Assembly: GCA_002338445.1 (NCBI GenBank)
Contig: DDII01000063.1
Location: 27,139-35,226, forward strand
Length of the DNA: 8,088 bases
DNA from: Cellvibrionales bacterium UBA1854
Lineage (GTDB): Bacteria > Pseudomonadota > Gammaproteobacteria > Pseudomonadales > Porticoccaceae
Direction of reading: 5' to 3'
Below, in pieces: positions 7,374-8,088 of the stretch. How positions within the stretch are numbered: position 1 is the first letter of the stretch; every line of letters starts with the position of its first letter. A program made the translations under genes and the position numbers. Below the pieces are notes generated by a model. That model ran no database searches, had not been told where the DNA came from, and saw nothing but the letters and a program-made list of their open reading frames with translations.

Positions 7374-7397
7374 CCTTGAATATAAAAAGGAACATAA

Positions 7398-8088
7398 ATG
7401 CGTGAAAAGTACGATGTTATTGTAATTGGTAGCGGCCCCGCTGGATATGTTGCCGCTATTCGAGCGGCGCAACTTGGAATGTCTGTCGCTTGCATTGAGA
7501 AATGGCGTACGCCAGAGGGTAAAGGGATCAACGGTGGAACATGTTTAAATGTTGGTTGTATTCCTTCAAAAGCGTTGCTTGACAGTTCGCAAAGATTTTA
7601 TGAAACGAAAGAAGGGCTAGCAATACATGGGATCAGTGCGAGTGGTATTTCGATCGATATCTCGGAAATGATGGCGCGTAAAACTAAGATTGTCTCGCAA
7701 TTAACCGGAGGCATAGAACAGTTATTCAAGGCGAACGGCGTTGATGGACTTTTCGGAATAGGGAAATTATTAGCAGGCCATAACGTTGAATTCACTAGTC
7801 ATGAAGGTATTACCAAGGTGCTCGAGGCGGTGCATGTTATTTTGGCACCTGGATCTTTACCTATAGAAATACCTGTTGCGCCGATAGATGGAGAATTGAT
7901 CGTTGATTCGACAGGAGCTCTTGAGCTTGATTCTGTTCCCAAGCGTCTTGGAGTGATTGGGGCTGGTGTGATTGGTTTAGAATTGGGTTCAGTTTGGGCG
8001 CGTCTCGGTTCAAAAGTTGTTCTGTTAGAGGCTATGAACCAGTTCTTGCCAATAATGGATAGCGGAATAGCAAAGGAAACTCATAAAA
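7398..8088 (+). CDS. lpd: Dihydrolipoamide dehydrogenase, E3 (N-terminal 230 residues; cut by window edge)
   Basis: Lpd reoxidises the dihydrolipoyl arm of SucB using FAD and NAD+, giving NADH. Only the first 230 residues of an expected 470-480 are in view. The FAD-binding fold is VIVIGSGPAGYVAAIRAAQLG at about 7-27. The redox disulfide is Cys49-Cys54 in GGTCLNVGCIPSKALLDSS. The NAD-binding fold starts at LGVIGAGVIGLELGSVWARLG (184-204), followed by the acidic LLEA. The sequence closely resembles the Pseudomonas LpdG type that is encoded after sucAB, rather than the E. coli Lpd encoded with aceEF. An AAGGA at 7387-7391, six bases before the ATG, supports the start; the gene follows sucB by 24 bases. 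One oddity: residues 150-153 read APGS where the family usually has A-T/S-G-S. The catalytic His-Glu pair and dimer interface lie beyond the window. Confidence 0.98.
   Translation, partial: MREKYDVIVIGSGPAGYVAAIRAAQLGMSVACIEKWRTPEGKGINGGTCLNVGCIPSKALLDSSQRFYETKEGLAIHGISASGISIDISEMMARKTKIVSQLTGGIEQLFKANGVDGLFGIGKLLAGHNVEFTSHEGITKVLEAVHVILAPGSLPIEIPVAPIDGELIVDSTGALELDSVPKRLGVIGAGVIGLELGSVWARLGSKVVLLEAMNQFLPIMDSGIAKETHK

Noticed and set aside
7359..7386. Promoter-like TTGTTA and TATAAA before lpd
   Set aside because: The start point would fall near 7393, after the lpd ribosome site at 7387-7391; cotranscription with sucB is more likely.

Overview
The window is a seven-gene stretch of TCA-cycle genes, all on the + strand: sdhC-sdhD-sdhA-sdhB (succinate dehydrogenase, complex II), then sucA-sucB (E1 and E2 of 2-oxoglutarate dehydrogenase), then lpd (E3, dihydrolipoamide dehydrogenase). 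sdhC is probably cut by the left edge and lpd is certainly cut by the right edge.

The gene order, the Enterobacteria/Pseudomonas-type two-subunit membrane anchor (SdhC and SdhD sharing one heme b), and the close match of SdhB, SdhD, SucB and Lpd to the Pseudomonas proteins (compared from memory) point to a gammaproteobacterium. The DNA leans towards A/T, especially at third codon positions, so this is not a high-GC Pseudomonas; a lower-GC relative is more likely. Genus cannot be set from this window.

Layout: 1-374 sdhC; 371-739 sdhD, overlapping sdhC in a GTGA junction; 744-2507 sdhA; 2539-3243 sdhB; 3244-3316 the only sizeable gap, with a candidate promoter and small hairpins; 3317-6151 sucA; 6171-7373 sucB; 7398-8088 lpd (partial). 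The genes are separated by -4 to 73 bases, so one transcript could cover all of them. The main promoter and any sRNA or ArcA/Fur-type control would lie upstream of sdhC, outside the window.

Together the products run two consecutive parts of the cycle. SucA, SucB and Lpd convert 2-oxoglutarate to succinyl-CoA, CO2 and NADH. The four Sdh subunits oxidise succinate to fumarate and pass the electrons to the membrane quinone pool. sucCD, which would link the two steps, is expected just downstream of lpd but is not in view.

This is a core housekeeping region. I found no mobile element, CRISPR array, RNA gene or unknown system. The points worth a second look are small: start-codon choices for sdhC, sdhD and sdhB, a possible internal promoter and leader structure before sucA, and a proline in a normally Thr/Ser-containing FAD-site motif of Lpd.
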